Source: Rattus norvegicus (Eukaryota > Chordata > Mammalia > Rodentia > Muridae). Taken from it: DNA of 64,000 nucleotides. Positions 24,435 through 35,752 of this stretch are shown one piece after another (the first letter of the stretch is position 1; each line of letters starts with the position of its first letter). Where the stretch lies: NCBI RefSeq assembly GCF_036323735.1, contig NC_086020.1, forward strand, positions 129,390,210 through 129,454,209, given 5' to 3'. The notes beneath the pieces were generated by a model, which saw only the letters and a program-made list of their open reading frames with translations, had not been told where the DNA came from and searched no databases. Made by a program: the position numbers and the translations under genes.

Positions 24435-24848
24435 CATTCCTTACCCTCCTCCTCCTTTTTTGAAAAATCATTTTTACTACTTATTTTATTCATTTCCATT
24501 CATATCTTTTCCAAGTTTACCCTCCACAAGTACTCTATCCCCTCTTCTGTTCCCTGGCTCTATGAGGGTGCTTTGGTAAAGGCCCACTCACTCCTGCTTC
24601 AGTGCCCTAGCATTCCCCTACCCTGGGTCATCGAGCCTCCACAGCACCAACAGTCTATCCTTCCAGTGATCCTCAGTAAGTTAATCCTCTGCTACATATC
24701 CAGCTGGAGATGTGGGTGCCCCATTTGTACTCTTTGGTTGCTGGTTTAGTCCCTGGAGCTTTGGGAGGTCTGTTTGGTTGATGTTGTTTTTCTTCCTATG
24801 GGGTTGAATACCCCTTCAGCTCCTTCAGTCCTTCCCTAACTTCTCCTT
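24435..24848 (-). mobile_element. Antisense old L1 3'UTR
   Basis: Antisense 3'UTR blocks: TCATCGAGCCTCC..., ATCCTCTGCTACATATCCAGCTGGAGATG, GGTTGCTGGTTTAGTCCCTGGAGCT, and TTCAGCTCCTTCAGTCCTTCCCTAACTTCTCC. The lower bound is set by the loss of similarity. Confidence 0.75.
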
Positions 24849-24950
24849 GATCCACTATATAAACAAACTCAAATGTGGAAAAAAAAACATGATCATCTCA
24901 TTAGATGCTGACAAAGTCTTTGACAGAATCCTATACCCCCTTTGTTTCAT
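24849..24950 (+). mobile_element. Sense L1 ORF2 (RT) fragment abutting the antisense 3'UTR
   Basis: TATATAAACAAACTC... ATGATCATCTCATTAGATGCTGACAAAG... aligns with the RT motif A region of intact ORF2 (about codons 585-612). It is opposite in orientation to the adjoining 3'UTR, consistent with a 5' inversion. Confidence 0.75.
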
Positions 24951-26814
24951 GTTCCATTTCTTCACATTCCCACCACGTTTTCTGTTGTTCCTTGTTTGAC
25001 TTCTCTTTCTCTATCTCTTCCTTCTCATCTTCCCCTTTTCCTTCTCCTTGTTCTTCTCTTCCTACTTCTGCACATCCTCTTCCTCATTTTCCTCATACTT
25101 TTGACATCACTGAATTAGCATTAAATTATCAGATCATCATTGAGTTTGTTTCTTAAAGTCAATGATTTCATTCATGACTCTATCCTTTCATTTCTAAGAT
25201 AATATTCAAACCATGACATATACACTACTCATTGCCTCTAATAAAATGAGATATTTAGATGTCTCACTCTTCTCTCACCACTGCACCTCTTCCAGGAGTC
25301 TCCTCTGGTCCTCCCACATGGAATAGAATTTGTTCCTCAGCTTCCTTATAAGCTCATCTCAATTTTCATACTTTATTTTTCTTAAGGTATATTTTAACAA
25401 TTCACAGAATACTCTTGAGTCCATTCAAGGATCCCAGATTTTGTTTCTGTATGTTCTGCTGCCTGAGGAATGCAAATAGATGGAGCTTTATATGTGATGT
25501 GTTTCTTCTTTATAAGTTGTGAATTAATATTCGTACATATTCCTCTGAAAATAAATACCATTACATTTTTCTTTTGAATGTTTAAAAAATAAAGTATAAA
25601 ATCAACAAACTAAGACTACTCTGCAGAACAATCTAAAATATAGACAGGTAACCCTATACTAACAAATGATTCCTCAGTATTAAGGGTTTAGTGGCTCCCA
25701 CAGATTAGCACTATCCTGAAAGAGAAGGGTGGGGCTTTGGAAATATGGTGGGAAGAGATACACCTAACACTATCATTACATCACATTTCTACATTTCCTT
25801 TCCTGGAAGAAAGTTTAAATCAACATATCACTCTGCAAGAAATTTCAGCTCCAAATTGCAGCTCAAATCAATGCTTGGCTAGCTCTTGACATGAAATTGG
25901 TCTTTTATACATGATGATATTTTTTAACATCTAAGCTAAGTACATTATTAAAAATTTTTATCCTGTTTTATCTCTTCTTTTATCAGTAAAAGAATTTTCC
26001 AGTTTGATTTTACTTGACCATTTTTTTTCAAAATTCTTATCTACATGTATTTTAGGTAAGTATAAGGCCTACCATTTTAAGATAAATGTCCTTTTATCTA
26101 ATCTCAGTGTAGGACTTTAAGTATCTATCCAATTATAAAAATTTTGAAAATTTTACAACTATTCATTCTGGGTAAATTGTTATAATTTTCTAGGAAATTT
26201 GTTGAAAGAAGCTGTGCATAATATATTTTTGTGAGCCTGGAAATATCCTTTAGTGATGCCTAGCACATAGGGCATTTACTCTTCTGAGGGGCTTGTGACC
26301 TTTAAGTTAATTTCTTATGGATTTTGACAAATTAATTAGTAGTATAGGTTATGAATATTGAAAGCAAACCTGATAGTTCTCATTTTCTTCTCAAATTACT
26401 TTTATTAGTCATAGGCCAATAGCTAAGTACACTGAATATTTGTAATAAATATCCATATAAAAGTATACTTGAATATACTATACTGTTAGATTATTGACTA
26501 CAACACTATGGCTAACCTTAACTTATGGAGGAAATAAAGCATTCGAAATGTGATTGAAAGTTCACCAAGATCACTGGAGTTACATACAAGAATTGAAGAA
26601 CAAATGGAGGTGAATGTCCTTTGGCAAACATGCTGAGAATTCACAGTCATTTGTGTATTAGATGGCATTCAGAGCTAATAAGCACAAACCAAGGCCTGGA
26701 TAGCTTTGAATCTATAATACTGTACATGACATACGAATTCCCACCATTCATTTGTTGGGTGACTATTGTTGACCAGGTCACAGATTGTGTCTGAACTTTT
26801 GTACTATCTGGGGA

Positions 26815-26816
<2 letters not shown>
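24951..26816. other. AT-rich sequence, nothing recognised
   Basis: Pyrimidine-rich at 24950-25090 (TTCTCATCTTCCCC...), then ordinary AT-rich DNA. Confidence 0.6.
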
Positions 26817-26856
<40 letters not shown>

Positions 26857-26857
26857 C
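26817..26857. repeat. (ATT)n microsatellite
   Basis: About 13 TTA units directly before the antisense L1-type 3'UTR. It may derive from that element's tail (complement AAT). Confidence 0.95.
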
Positions 26858-26859
26858 AT

Positions 26860-27690
26860 TTTTTTACAGTCCAAACTTTATCCCCTTCCAGGTCCACCTT
26901 CTGACTGTTCCACGTCCCATACCTCCTCCCCCATCTTCATGAGGATGTCTCCATCTCCCCACCCCTCACCCCCACCCCACCCAACTTCCCCACTCCCTGG
27001 GGCCTCCAGTCTCTTGAGAGCTAGGCTCATCTTCTCTGACTGAGTTCAGACCCAACAGATCTCTGCTGTATATATTTTGGGGGCCTTATATCAGTTGGTG
27101 GGTCAGTGTCTGAGAGATCTCAGGGGTCCAGGTTATTTGAAACTGTTGGTCTTCTTATAAGGCTGCCCTCCTCCTCAGATTGTTCCAGAATTTTCCCTAA
27201 TTCAAATACCGGGGTCAGCAGCTTCTGTCAATTGGTTGGGTGTAAATATCTGTATATGACTCAGCTGCTTGTTGGGTCTTTAAAGGGCAGTCGTACTAGG
27301 CCTCTTTTTGTTAACACGCTATAGCCTCAGTAATAGTGTAAGGCCTTGGGTCCTCCCCTTGAGTTCGATCCCAATTTGGCCCAGTCACTGGACCTCCTTT
27401 CCTTCAGACTCTTCTCCATTTTTGACCCTGCAGTTCATTCACACAGGAACAACTCTGAATCAGAATTTTTGACTGTGGGATGGCAACCTCATCCATCCCT
27501 CCACTTGATGTCCGGCCTTTCTACTAGAGGTAGAATCTACAACTTCCCTTTCCCCACTCTTGGGCATTTAATCTAAGGTCCCTCTTTTTGAGTCCTGAGA
27601 CTCTCTCACCTCCTAGATCTCTGATACATTCTAGAGGGTTCTCTCACTTCTTACCTACCTGTGATTGCTTATTTCCATTTATTCTGCTGG
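26860..27690 (-). mobile_element. Old rodent L1-type 3'UTR, antisense
   Basis: Pyrimidine-rich complement of a purine-rich 3'UTR, starting just after the (ATT)n array. It contains GGCCTCCAGTCTCTTGAGAG..., GGGTCAGTGTCTGAGAGATCTCAGGGGTCC and GTTGGGTCTTTAAAGGGCAGTC, blocks I associate with old rodent L1 3'UTRs. It is a different family from the young L1s here. The 72- and 76-codon plus frames in it are not genes. Confidence 0.55.
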
Positions 27691-28034
27691 CCCTCATGAC
27701 TTCCTTCATGTTTCCCCTCACAATACAGGGGCTCTGTGATTAATTTCTTCAAATTTATTCTTAAATGACTAATTGTTTGTGATTTATGAACTGATACAAA
27801 TTTAGGATTAGTTACCTGTAGTTTTTGCATCTTATGAAAATATTTAACCAAGGTACCTAAAATAGATTTAATATTCTATTTTAGGTGGGTTACATACAAT
27901 ATGACATCTTATTAAATCAAACTTATTTGAATGCTTGAAAGTACAATTAAACCATCCTGACTACAATTTTTTCAAGAAATTGCACAAATTTTATTAAGTG
28001 TAGAGTGCTCTCTCCAGCTTCTTTGAACATATTT

Positions 28035-28260
28035 TAAATTGATAAATTTATTTACATCAAATGCTATCCCCTCTTTCCCCCTCAAAAAAACTCTCTCTGC
28101 ATCTCCTCCTCAGAGATTGTATTGCTCTCTCTTGGTATTCCCTCACACTGGTGCATCAAGTCTCTGCCAGGGTAAGCTAATCTTCTCTTCTGGAGGTCAG
28201 AGAAGCCATCCCTGTTGTTGAATGGATACCAGAGTCAGGGTATAGGTTTAGAATAGTCTC
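28035..28260 (-). mobile_element. Diverged antisense L1 3'UTR fragment
   Basis: TTTACATCAAATGCTATCCCC..., followed by the complement of the GGGGAA...CCAGTGT and GAAGCC blocks, points to an old L1 3' end. Short and diverged. Confidence 0.5.
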
Positions 28261-28349
28261 TGGAATGTCTTTAAGATCACTTCTCTTAGCTATACGCTAT
28301 TATCAGAATTCATTTGTTTCATTACAAATAAAAGATAAAATCTTCATTT

Positions 28350-28384
28350 CATATATATATATATATATATAAAACATATATATC
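28350..28384. repeat. (TA)n stretch
   Basis: ATATATATATATATATATATAAAACATATATAT-type low complexity (about 35 bp). Confidence 0.85.
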
Positions 28385-28389
28385 ATAAT

Positions 28390-30684
28390 ACATCATTATA
28401 TAAGACATGCTAATTATCTAAGTTCTTTTATAAATATTAAAGTGTCACATATATTTAGACAATACTCACACATTACAATTTTGCTTTCTTAATATGTAAT
28501 AAGTCACAATATCCAATAATCCCATGATATTAACTTTTTGCATCCTTTCATCCTCTAAATAACTAAGTTTAAAATCTGTACTAGTTGTTTAAAATTTATG
28601 GATATTTGATAATATAAGCTATGCATGTTATAATGGTGTTAATTTACCAATCAAAATAAGTTATCTTTATGTATCTACTTCCTTAGTAATTCTGTGTATT
28701 TACTTATTTTAATTGTCAAAGGAATCTGCAATTTACAGGTACCATTGAGTCAATACGGTGAAGAAATGAAGAGTTCTTAGAGTGACAAAGGTAAGAAGAG
28801 ATGAGGATGTAAGACCTTCTCATTCCTACCTCTGTTTGCTTCCCAATGATATCTGAGGTCCTTGACGGTCCCTCAGTGATGCATTGGAACTTCAGTCTTA
28901 TCAATTTCATAATGTGGATGAGATGTGAATATATTTGTATTCAACTGGTTATATAACTACCTGTACATTATTTCACATTAGCTAAGATCTATCCCTCCTA
29001 TTTGGGTAGCATATTTTTAAAATCTGCAATAGTTTAAAATTTTCATCTTGTTCTCAAAGATACAGTAAATATAACCCTGTTAGTTTAAGTGTTGACACAT
29101 TAAGGAGGCAAACAGTTTGGACAGCATATCTTTAGGTATTAAACTTTGACTCCTTTTACATTGTCTTTTACATTGTCATTGATTTGTGAGTAAAAGGAAA
29201 TGGCAATAGCTTAAGTAAGGTGTAACATATGAAAATTATTGCATAAATATTCATTCATGATTTCTCCTATGGTTGAAATTTTTCTGTGATATGGGTTTAA
29301 ACAGTTAACAAAAAGGTGGGTAAAAGCCTCCATCTGTAACACTTAACTTTTTTTCTGCTTGGGGAGAAAGTTGAGAAAACATATGAAGGACTAACTAAAC
29401 ATTTGGTTCCCAGCACACTCAGACTAAAGGGAGTATCCAGCAGATCATCAGAAATATTTTTTTCTGGATGGAAGGCAGTTGAGTAGGTCTCAACATAGAG
29501 GATCCAGCAAGGCCAGATGGTTCTATTCAGGATGGAAAAATTAGAAAACAAACAACATTGAATGATTTAGATATGAAGAGGGGGAGGTTCACTTAAACCT
29601 TAGTCATAAGTGCTGATTGCAGCAGACATTGAAGAAATATGTATGAAGGCTCCTGCAAAAACTAGACCTGGGCTTGATATGTGATTCATCCATATGTCTC
29701 CTGGTAAATATCTGAAGCATCTGAAGTAAACATAGCACAGAGATTCTTGTACATTGGTGTTCATTGCTGTACTTGGCACAGTATCTAGAATTCAGAGTAA
29801 GTCTAGATGAAAAACAGAAGGAATTGGTAAGTAAAATATAAAATTGCCATTCAACCAAAAATGAGAGCATAACTCTTCTGTGAAAATGAATGGAATTAAT
29901 ATCATCATTTTAATTCAAACAACACAGTTATAAAATCAAGTATTTGTGTGGGTGATATTCAGAATGAGCATATAGAGCCTAGATATAAAAACCATAAGCA
30001 ATTAATGAATCACTATTCATATATATATATATATATACCACATGTATATGTATGTATAAAATACATTATACATGTTTATTACCTTGGAAGGAAATGACAA
30101 AAGAGGCTGTGAGCAAAGTATAATTTATATTTATGAATGGCAGTAAAAAAATTAAACTATCTAGTTTATGCTGTCAAAAACTACTTAAACATTCTAAATT
30201 CCTATATAAAATCAATAAAATCGATGCCACAGCTGCTTGGTTATGTTTAAAGTTTGGAGACAACAGTGGTCGTGGGTTTGAGAATCAATCAGCAGGATGC
30301 CTGACTATAAGATGAGGGCTGAGGAAGAAAAACAGCATCACTGGTGTTCAAAATGCCTATGGGAATGAAGTCATAAATGCCATGAAGAAGCCTGAAATAT
30401 TAGGATACCAGGATTCTGAGACATGACTTCATTACCCTTTGTTCCTGGATTTAAATTTAACAAATTACATGCCCACCAATTCCCAGATGTGTACACTTCA
30501 TCATCATTAGGTGGGAGCTCTGGATGCCTATATTCAAAACAATGTGGGCAGACTTGTTTTTCATTGCCTCCCTCCCACAATACCTATGATCACTGAAAAT
30601 AAAACATCAGTTTTTATTAGCATGTATTACTCAAATTATTGCTTATTGGATTTTAGTTTGGAAAATTAATGTTGTTTCAAATGG
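28390..30684. other. AT-rich sequence, nothing recognised
   Basis: Segments of slightly higher GC at 28720-28910, 29300-29530 and 30310-30600 may be old repeats. The last ends in ...CACTGAAAATAAAACATCAG, with AATAAA. No coding frame is persuasive. Confidence 0.5.
30020..30038. repeat. Short (TA)n
   Basis: About nine AT units. Confidence 0.85.
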
Positions 30685-30885
30685 AAGGAGAAGCCCTTGG
30701 TCGTGCCAAGGCTGGATCCAACAGTATAGGGGAATGTTGGGGGGGTAGGAAGAGGTTAGATGAGGTATAGAAGAAGGGGGGTGGAGGATGGGATAGGGGG
30801 TTTATTTCCTGGAAACCAGGGAAGGGAATAGCATTTAAAAGGTAAATAAAATATATATCCAATAAAAGAAAAAAAAGGAAAAAAA
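30685..30885 (+). mobile_element. Short L1 3' terminal fragment
   Basis: GGAAGGAGAAGCCCTTGGTCGTGCC at the left, a G-rich block, then TTTCCTGGAAACCAGGGAAGGGAATAGCATT and AATAAAAGAAAAAAAAGG: the last ~200 bp of an old L1. Confidence 0.85.
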
Positions 30886-30999
30886 GAGAAAGTTTTGTGG
30901 CAAAAATGTGTCTATTTTTTAAGATTGTTTATGTTTTGCATCTGTTTTGTCTTATTTTGGTGCATTTTAGACATAGGTACAATCCAAATATCCTAGTCT

Positions 31000-31440
31000 C
31001 ATGCCTAGTTCTGCAACAGGCCATCTGCTGAGGCCTCCTTTTCCTTGCTCCTATCTTCATAGGACAACAAAGATCTTAAGTTCCTAACATTTGTTTTCCA
31101 CTCCTTGTTTTATCCCAGTTCTCAAATCCAGGTAGCACTCCTTGGAAATCTACAGACCACTCCAGTCAGGGAAACAAGTAGGCTAACTACAGATCTGTCA
31201 CCTCATTCCTACACATGCAAACCCCCAATCTCATTCTCAGCTCTAGGAGACCTGCTGCTATTGCCTCTTCTCTTTCTCTGTCCCAATTCACAGAGAACTC
31301 ACTAAACTCACTAAGCAGATCCTGGTGGAACAACTTTTTCCTTCCTCCTACAAAGCCCCTCCACTGCTTCCAACCCACCTCTATTCCTAAGTCTCAGTAT
31401 CCCAGGTCCACACCTATCAGGACTCTAGGAGACTTTTAAA
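31000..31440 (+). other. Possible old L1 5'UTR or LTR-like sequence
   Basis: CT-rich sequence of higher GC than its flanks (TCTCAAATCCAGGTAGCACTCC, ACTCCAGTCAGGGAAACAAG). It sits just upstream of the ancient L1's ORF1-like region, separated by two microsatellites, so it could be that element's 5'UTR. The family is not established. Confidence 0.3.
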
Positions 31441-31444
31441 GGTA

Positions 31445-31446
<2 letters not shown>

Positions 31447-31503
<57 letters not shown>

Positions 31504-31523
31504 CACACACAGGCACACACACA
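31447..31523. repeat. (CA)n microsatellite
   Basis: About 27 CA units plus interrupted GGCACACACA units. Confidence 0.97.
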
Positions 31524-31659
31524 CCACATCATTCTCTACCAAGAGGCATAGAGGAAATGAAACCAAGGCACAAAACAGTAGCACAGCAAGGAATGGACCA
31601 GATATCAGCACCTAGAATTACATTTGTGAATTCCAGATGATTAGAAAATGCCAAATAGC

Positions 31660-31660
<1 letters not shown>

Positions 31661-31725
<65 letters not shown>

Positions 31726-31760
31726 GGGGGGAAGGAAGGAAGGAAGGAAGGAAGGAAGAA
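31661..31760. repeat. Compound (GA)n (GGAA)n tract
   Basis: AAGAAAGAAAGAAAGAGAGA, pure GA, GGGGGG, then (GGAA)n. Purine-only on the plus strand. Confidence 0.95.
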
Positions 31761-31779
31761 AAGAAGAGAAAAAACATAA

Positions 31780-34136
31780 TAATAGCCAAGATGATATGTA
31801 TCTATAAGCCAGCAACCCTATCACAAAAGGTTATGAATATTCCAATGTAGCTGAAGCACAAACAAAAGACTTTTAAAAAGTCTTTATGGATACGAAATAT
31901 GTTTGTAAAAAATAAACAAAAATCATTTCTAGAAAGCTATAAAAATAGAAATAATCATTAACCTATCTCCTCCTTAGAGAATATTTGTGAAATAAACTAT
32001 TGTGCATTGAATCTCAGTGAGCAGTATTAATTTTAGAAAAATCATATTTGATAACTTAATATGCACCTCCATATAAATTTTGATGTATGTCAAGAATTTG
32101 GATAAAAACTTGAATAGGTTAAGTATGAATATGTTTTCTATATATTAATTAGATTATAATTGGACCAAAAGATAAGAATGCACACCTAATTATTTTATAG
32201 TGTAGCTAATTGGATTTTCTGCCTATATCATATTCATGTATAATCACATGTTTAAACAACGGCTATAGTTCTTAATGTGTTTCATCCAAAATTCAGTACA
32301 TTCATTTCTCCCAATTACCAAATGAAGCAATGTTTGAGATTTGTTAATAACATTGATGAACTAAAAAAATAGTGTAGATAAATTAATAAAAATATTCAAA
32401 GGAAACAGACTCAATAAAGAAAAACCAAACTGAGGGAAGTTGGGATATGAAATACTTAGGACAAGAACTACAGAAGCATTTTCATTAACAGAGTACAAGT
32501 GATGGAGGAGAGAATCAAAGGCATTGAAATGCTATAACAAATATATACCTAGGTAAAGGAAAATGTCAAATCTAAAAAATCAAAGCATAAAGCATCCAGA
32601 AACTCTGGACATTATAAAAAGAACAAATCTATAAATAATAGCATTAGAAGAAGGAGAAATGCAGGTCAAAGACACAAAAAACATTTTCTTCAAAATCATA
32701 TTATTCTATTTTCAAGAAGGAAATGACAATCAAAGTATGAAAGTATATTGAATACCAAATAATCTGCCGCAGAAAATAATGTTTTATCAGACATATTAAA
32801 TAAAACCCTAAATGTAACGAGCACAAAATTTTACTGCCACAGTTGGAAAAGTATAAAAACATATAATGACCAGTTGGAGTGAGACCTTAGTTTTCAGTGA
32901 AAATTCTTAAAGCCAGAATGACTTGAGACGATATGTTGTAGATTGTAAGAGACCACAGATGTTAGCCCACACTACTATACTCATCAAGACTTCAAATCAC
33001 TAGAGATAGAATAAAGATCATTCGTATTTTAAACAATTATGTAACACCTACCTACAAATCCAGACATAGAGAAGGTAATAAAATGTTCACTTCCCCCTGA
33101 ACTAATTAACTACATCTAAAACCAACCAACCAAACAGCAAAAACACAAATGGAATAAATACTTGCAGAGTAGGAAAATTAAAGAAGAGACACTTATAAAC
33201 TACCAACATCAAAATAACAAATAATCATTGATCATTAACATCTCTTTATATGAATTGTCTCAATCTCCCAATAAAAAGACACAGACAGATATAGTGGCTG
33301 TGAAATCAGGATCAACCCTTCTGTTATATCCATGAAACACACCGTAATATCAAGGACATCATTTCTGGTTAAGGTTGGAAAACAGATTTCAAGAAAATGA
33401 AAATAATAGTTAAGCTGTTATACCATTTTAATATTTGACACCACAGATTTCAAACCAAAACGAACCAAGAAATATAGTCAGACTTATAAAAGAAAAAAAT
33501 GCATTGACATTTAAATCTTTAACATCTATGCCCCAAAAAGATACTCTAGTTTAAAAATGAAATTCTTCTATAGCTTATATCACACACTGAATCACACACA
33601 TTGCTAATGGAAGATATCAAACACCACCCTTGAAAATAGCCTGCAATTCAGACAAAAACCTAACAGACAAGTATTGTAACTGAGATTATAATCTAAATAG
33701 ACTTAAAAGATAATTATAGAATATACCTTCCTTACTGCAACTAATGGAATCTTATCTAAGATTGATCGTACACTTGAAAACAAGCCAAGTATCAACAGAT
33801 ATAAGAAAATTGAAATAAAGCCCTATATCCTATCAGACCATCAAGGAGGCTGGTTATTAACAACAGAAACATCAAAATGCTTACAAATCCATGAGAACTG
33901 GATGATACTCTACTGAATAAAAATACTTTTATGAGTGAGATTAATAAAGAAATTAAACCCTTTCTAGAACTGAATGAAAATTAACGTGAATATACAACAT
34001 ACCCAAAATTATCGGACGCAGTAAGTACCTACAAATAATGATACATATAACACTACATCTGAAAAGTTCTAGAACAAAAACTAGGAATTGCACATGAAAC
34101 GAGTAGATAGCAAGACATGACTAAACTCAAGGCTGA
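31780..34136 (+). mobile_element. Ancient L1, first segment (ORF1 and 5' ORF2 remnants), host of nested insertions
   Basis: Highly degenerate L1. An ORF1-start-like stretch lies near 31785-31860, and ORF1 coiled-coil/RRM remnants at about 32440-33200 align by eye with ORF1 of the intact element. From about 33230 the ORF2 start (the 'SLNINGLNSPIKR' region) is recognisable at the DNA level. All frames are broken. The part from about 31870 to 32400 matches poorly and may hold other sequence. The alignment breaks at 34137, where a younger L1 was inserted, and resumes at 34678. Confidence 0.75.
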
Positions 34137-34662
34137 CCCAATTAGACAAGATGGATGAAGCAAAGAAGTGCAGACCGACAGGAGCCGGATGTAGATCGCT
34201 CCTGAGAGACACAGCCAGAATACAGCAAATACAGAGGCGAATGCCAGCAGCAAACCACTGAACTGAGAATAGGACCCCGTTGAAGGAATCAGAGAAAGAA
34301 CTGGAAGAGCTTGAAGGGGCTCGAGACCCCATATATACAACAATGCCAAGCAACCAGAGCTTCCAGGGACTAAGCCACTACCTAAAGACTATACATAGAC
34401 TGACCCTGGACTCTGACCTCATAGGTAGCAATGAATATCCTAGTAAGAGCACCAGTGGAAGGGGAAGCCCTGGGTCCTGCTAAGACTGAACCCCCAGTGA
34501 ACTAGACTGGTGGGGGGAGGGCGGCAATGGGGGGAGGGTTGGGAGGGGAACACCCATAAGGAAGGGGAGGGGGGAGGGGGATGTTTGCCCGGATACCGGG
34601 AAAGGGAATAACACTCGAAATGTATATAAGAAATACTCAAGTTAATAAAAAAAATAAAAAAA
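34137..34662 (+). mobile_element. 5'-truncated young L1 (3'UTR only)
   Basis: 526 bp of rat-type L1 3'UTR, beginning mid-3'UTR at the ACCCAATTAGAC position and ending in an A-rich tail with interspersed Ts. It is flanked by an exact 15-bp duplication, TAAACTCAAGGCTGA, at 34122-34136 and 34663-34677. It is inserted in the ancient L1 at a point equivalent to ORF2 codon ~342 of the intact element. No coding capacity. It carries the same G-rich tract as the full-length copy. Confidence 0.93.
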
Positions 34663-34677
34663 TAAACTCAAGGCTGA

Positions 34678-35037
34678 AATCAGTAATATAAAAATTGCAC
34701 CAACAACAAATAATGATCAATACAACCAATCTATACCTTTAGGAAAATCAATATGATCAAAAAATCCTTACCCATATTAGCTAATTAACAGAGAGGAAAG
34801 ATTCAAATTAATAAAATTAGAAGTAAAAAGGAAGACATAAAAAATGGACGCTATGAGGACATGTTTTAAAGGAACTGTATTCTACCCATATGGAAAATTT
34901 AAACAACACAACACAAAACAAAGCACAAAAAGGATAATTTTATTTATAAGTATCATTTTAAAAAAATAAATCAAGATGAAGCAAACAGTTTAATCATACT
35001 GTGTAAAATAGAAACAGTCATTAAAAATCTCCTAACC
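34678..35037 (+). mobile_element. Ancient L1, second segment (ORF2)
   Basis: Continuation of the degenerate ORF2 between the two nested insertions. Its end, CAGTCATTAAAAATCTCCTAACC, aligns with the ORF2 stretch of the intact element around 38270-38288 (codon ~464). No open frame. Confidence 0.75.
35023..35037 (+). repeat. Left target-site duplication of the full-length L1
   Basis: AAAAATCTCCTAACC, repeated exactly at 41433-41447. It is preceded by TT, which gives the TT/AAAA endonuclease target. Confidence 0.95.
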
Positions 35038-35640
35038 GATCCCGGCCCGCAGCAGCTCTCTGCTCCCAGACCCGGTGAGAGAGAGACCCAACCGCCTGGT
35101 CAGGTGGGCACTCCTGAGGCTGCAGAGCGGAAGAGACCACCAACACTGCCCACCCCTGCCCACATCCCTGGCCCAAGAGGAAACTGTATAAGGCCTCTGG
35201 GCTCCCGTGGGGGAGGGCCCAGGAGCGGCAGGACCCCGCCAGACCCTGAAGGAAACAGACCGGATAAACAGTTCTCTGCACCCAAATCCCTTGGGAGGGA
35301 GAGCTAAACCTTCAGAGAGGCGGACAAGCCTGGGAAACCAGAAGAGACTGCTCCCTGCACACACATCTCGGACGCCAGAGGAAAAAGCCAAAGACCATCT
35401 GGAACCCTGTGCACTGAAGCTCCCGGAAGGGGCGGCACAGGTCTTCCTGGTTGCTGCCGCTGCAGAGAGCCCCTGGGCAGCACCCCACGAGCGAACCTGA
35501 GCCTCGGGACCACAGGTAAGACCAAATTTTCTGCTGCAAGAAAGCTGCCTGGTGAACTCAAGACACAGGCCCACAGGAACAGCTGAAGACCTGTAGAGAG
35601 GAAAAACTACACGCCCGAAAGCAGAACACTCTGTCCCCAT
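35032..35640 (-). CDS. Antisense ORF in the L1 5'UTR (ORF0-like candidate)
   Basis: A 202-codon open frame on the minus strand runs from 35640 through most of the 5'UTR, crosses the element's 5' boundary at 35038 and stops at 35034-35032, inside the target-site duplication. The predicted protein is rich in Arg, Ser, Gly, Leu and Pro, with no recognised domain or signal peptide. The arrangement resembles primate L1 ORF0, an antisense 5'UTR frame that can extend or splice into flanking DNA, but I see no evidence of homology to ORF0. GC-rich DNA has few stops, so the frame may be fortuitous. Expression is unknown. Several other antisense frames overlap it (for example 35304-35561), which argues for caution. 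Confidence 0.3.
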   Translation of the reverse strand: MGTECSAFGRVVFPLYRSSAVPVGLCLEFTRQLSCSRKFGLTCGPEAQVRSWGAAQGLSAAAATRKTCAAPSGSFSAQGSRWSLAFSSGVRDVCAGSSLFWFPRLVRLSEGLALPPKGFGCRELFIRSVSFRVWRGPAAPGPSPTGAQRPYTVSSWARDVGRGGQCWWSLPLCSLRSAHLTRRLGLSLTGSGSRELLRAGIG

Positions 35641-35752
35641 AACTGACTGAAAGAAAGGAAAACAGGTCTACAGCACTCCTGACACACAGGCTTATAGGAC
35701 AGTCTAGCCACTGTCAGAAACAGCAGAACAAAGTAACACTAGAGATAATCTG
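35038..35752 (+). promoter_or_regulatory. L1 5'UTR with internal promoter region
   Basis: 715 bp between the 5' junction and the ORF1 start. It is GC- and CpG-richer than anything else in the window, especially 35038-35520, as expected for an internal L1 promoter subject to CpG methylation. I see no tandem monomers of the kind found in mouse L1 promoters. Short sense ORFs start at 35104 and 35207 (67 and 97 codons) upstream of ORF1. A consensus-quality splice donor CAG/GTAAGA lies at 35513-35521. Promoter activity is inferred from position and composition, not from identified factor sites. Confidence 0.8.
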
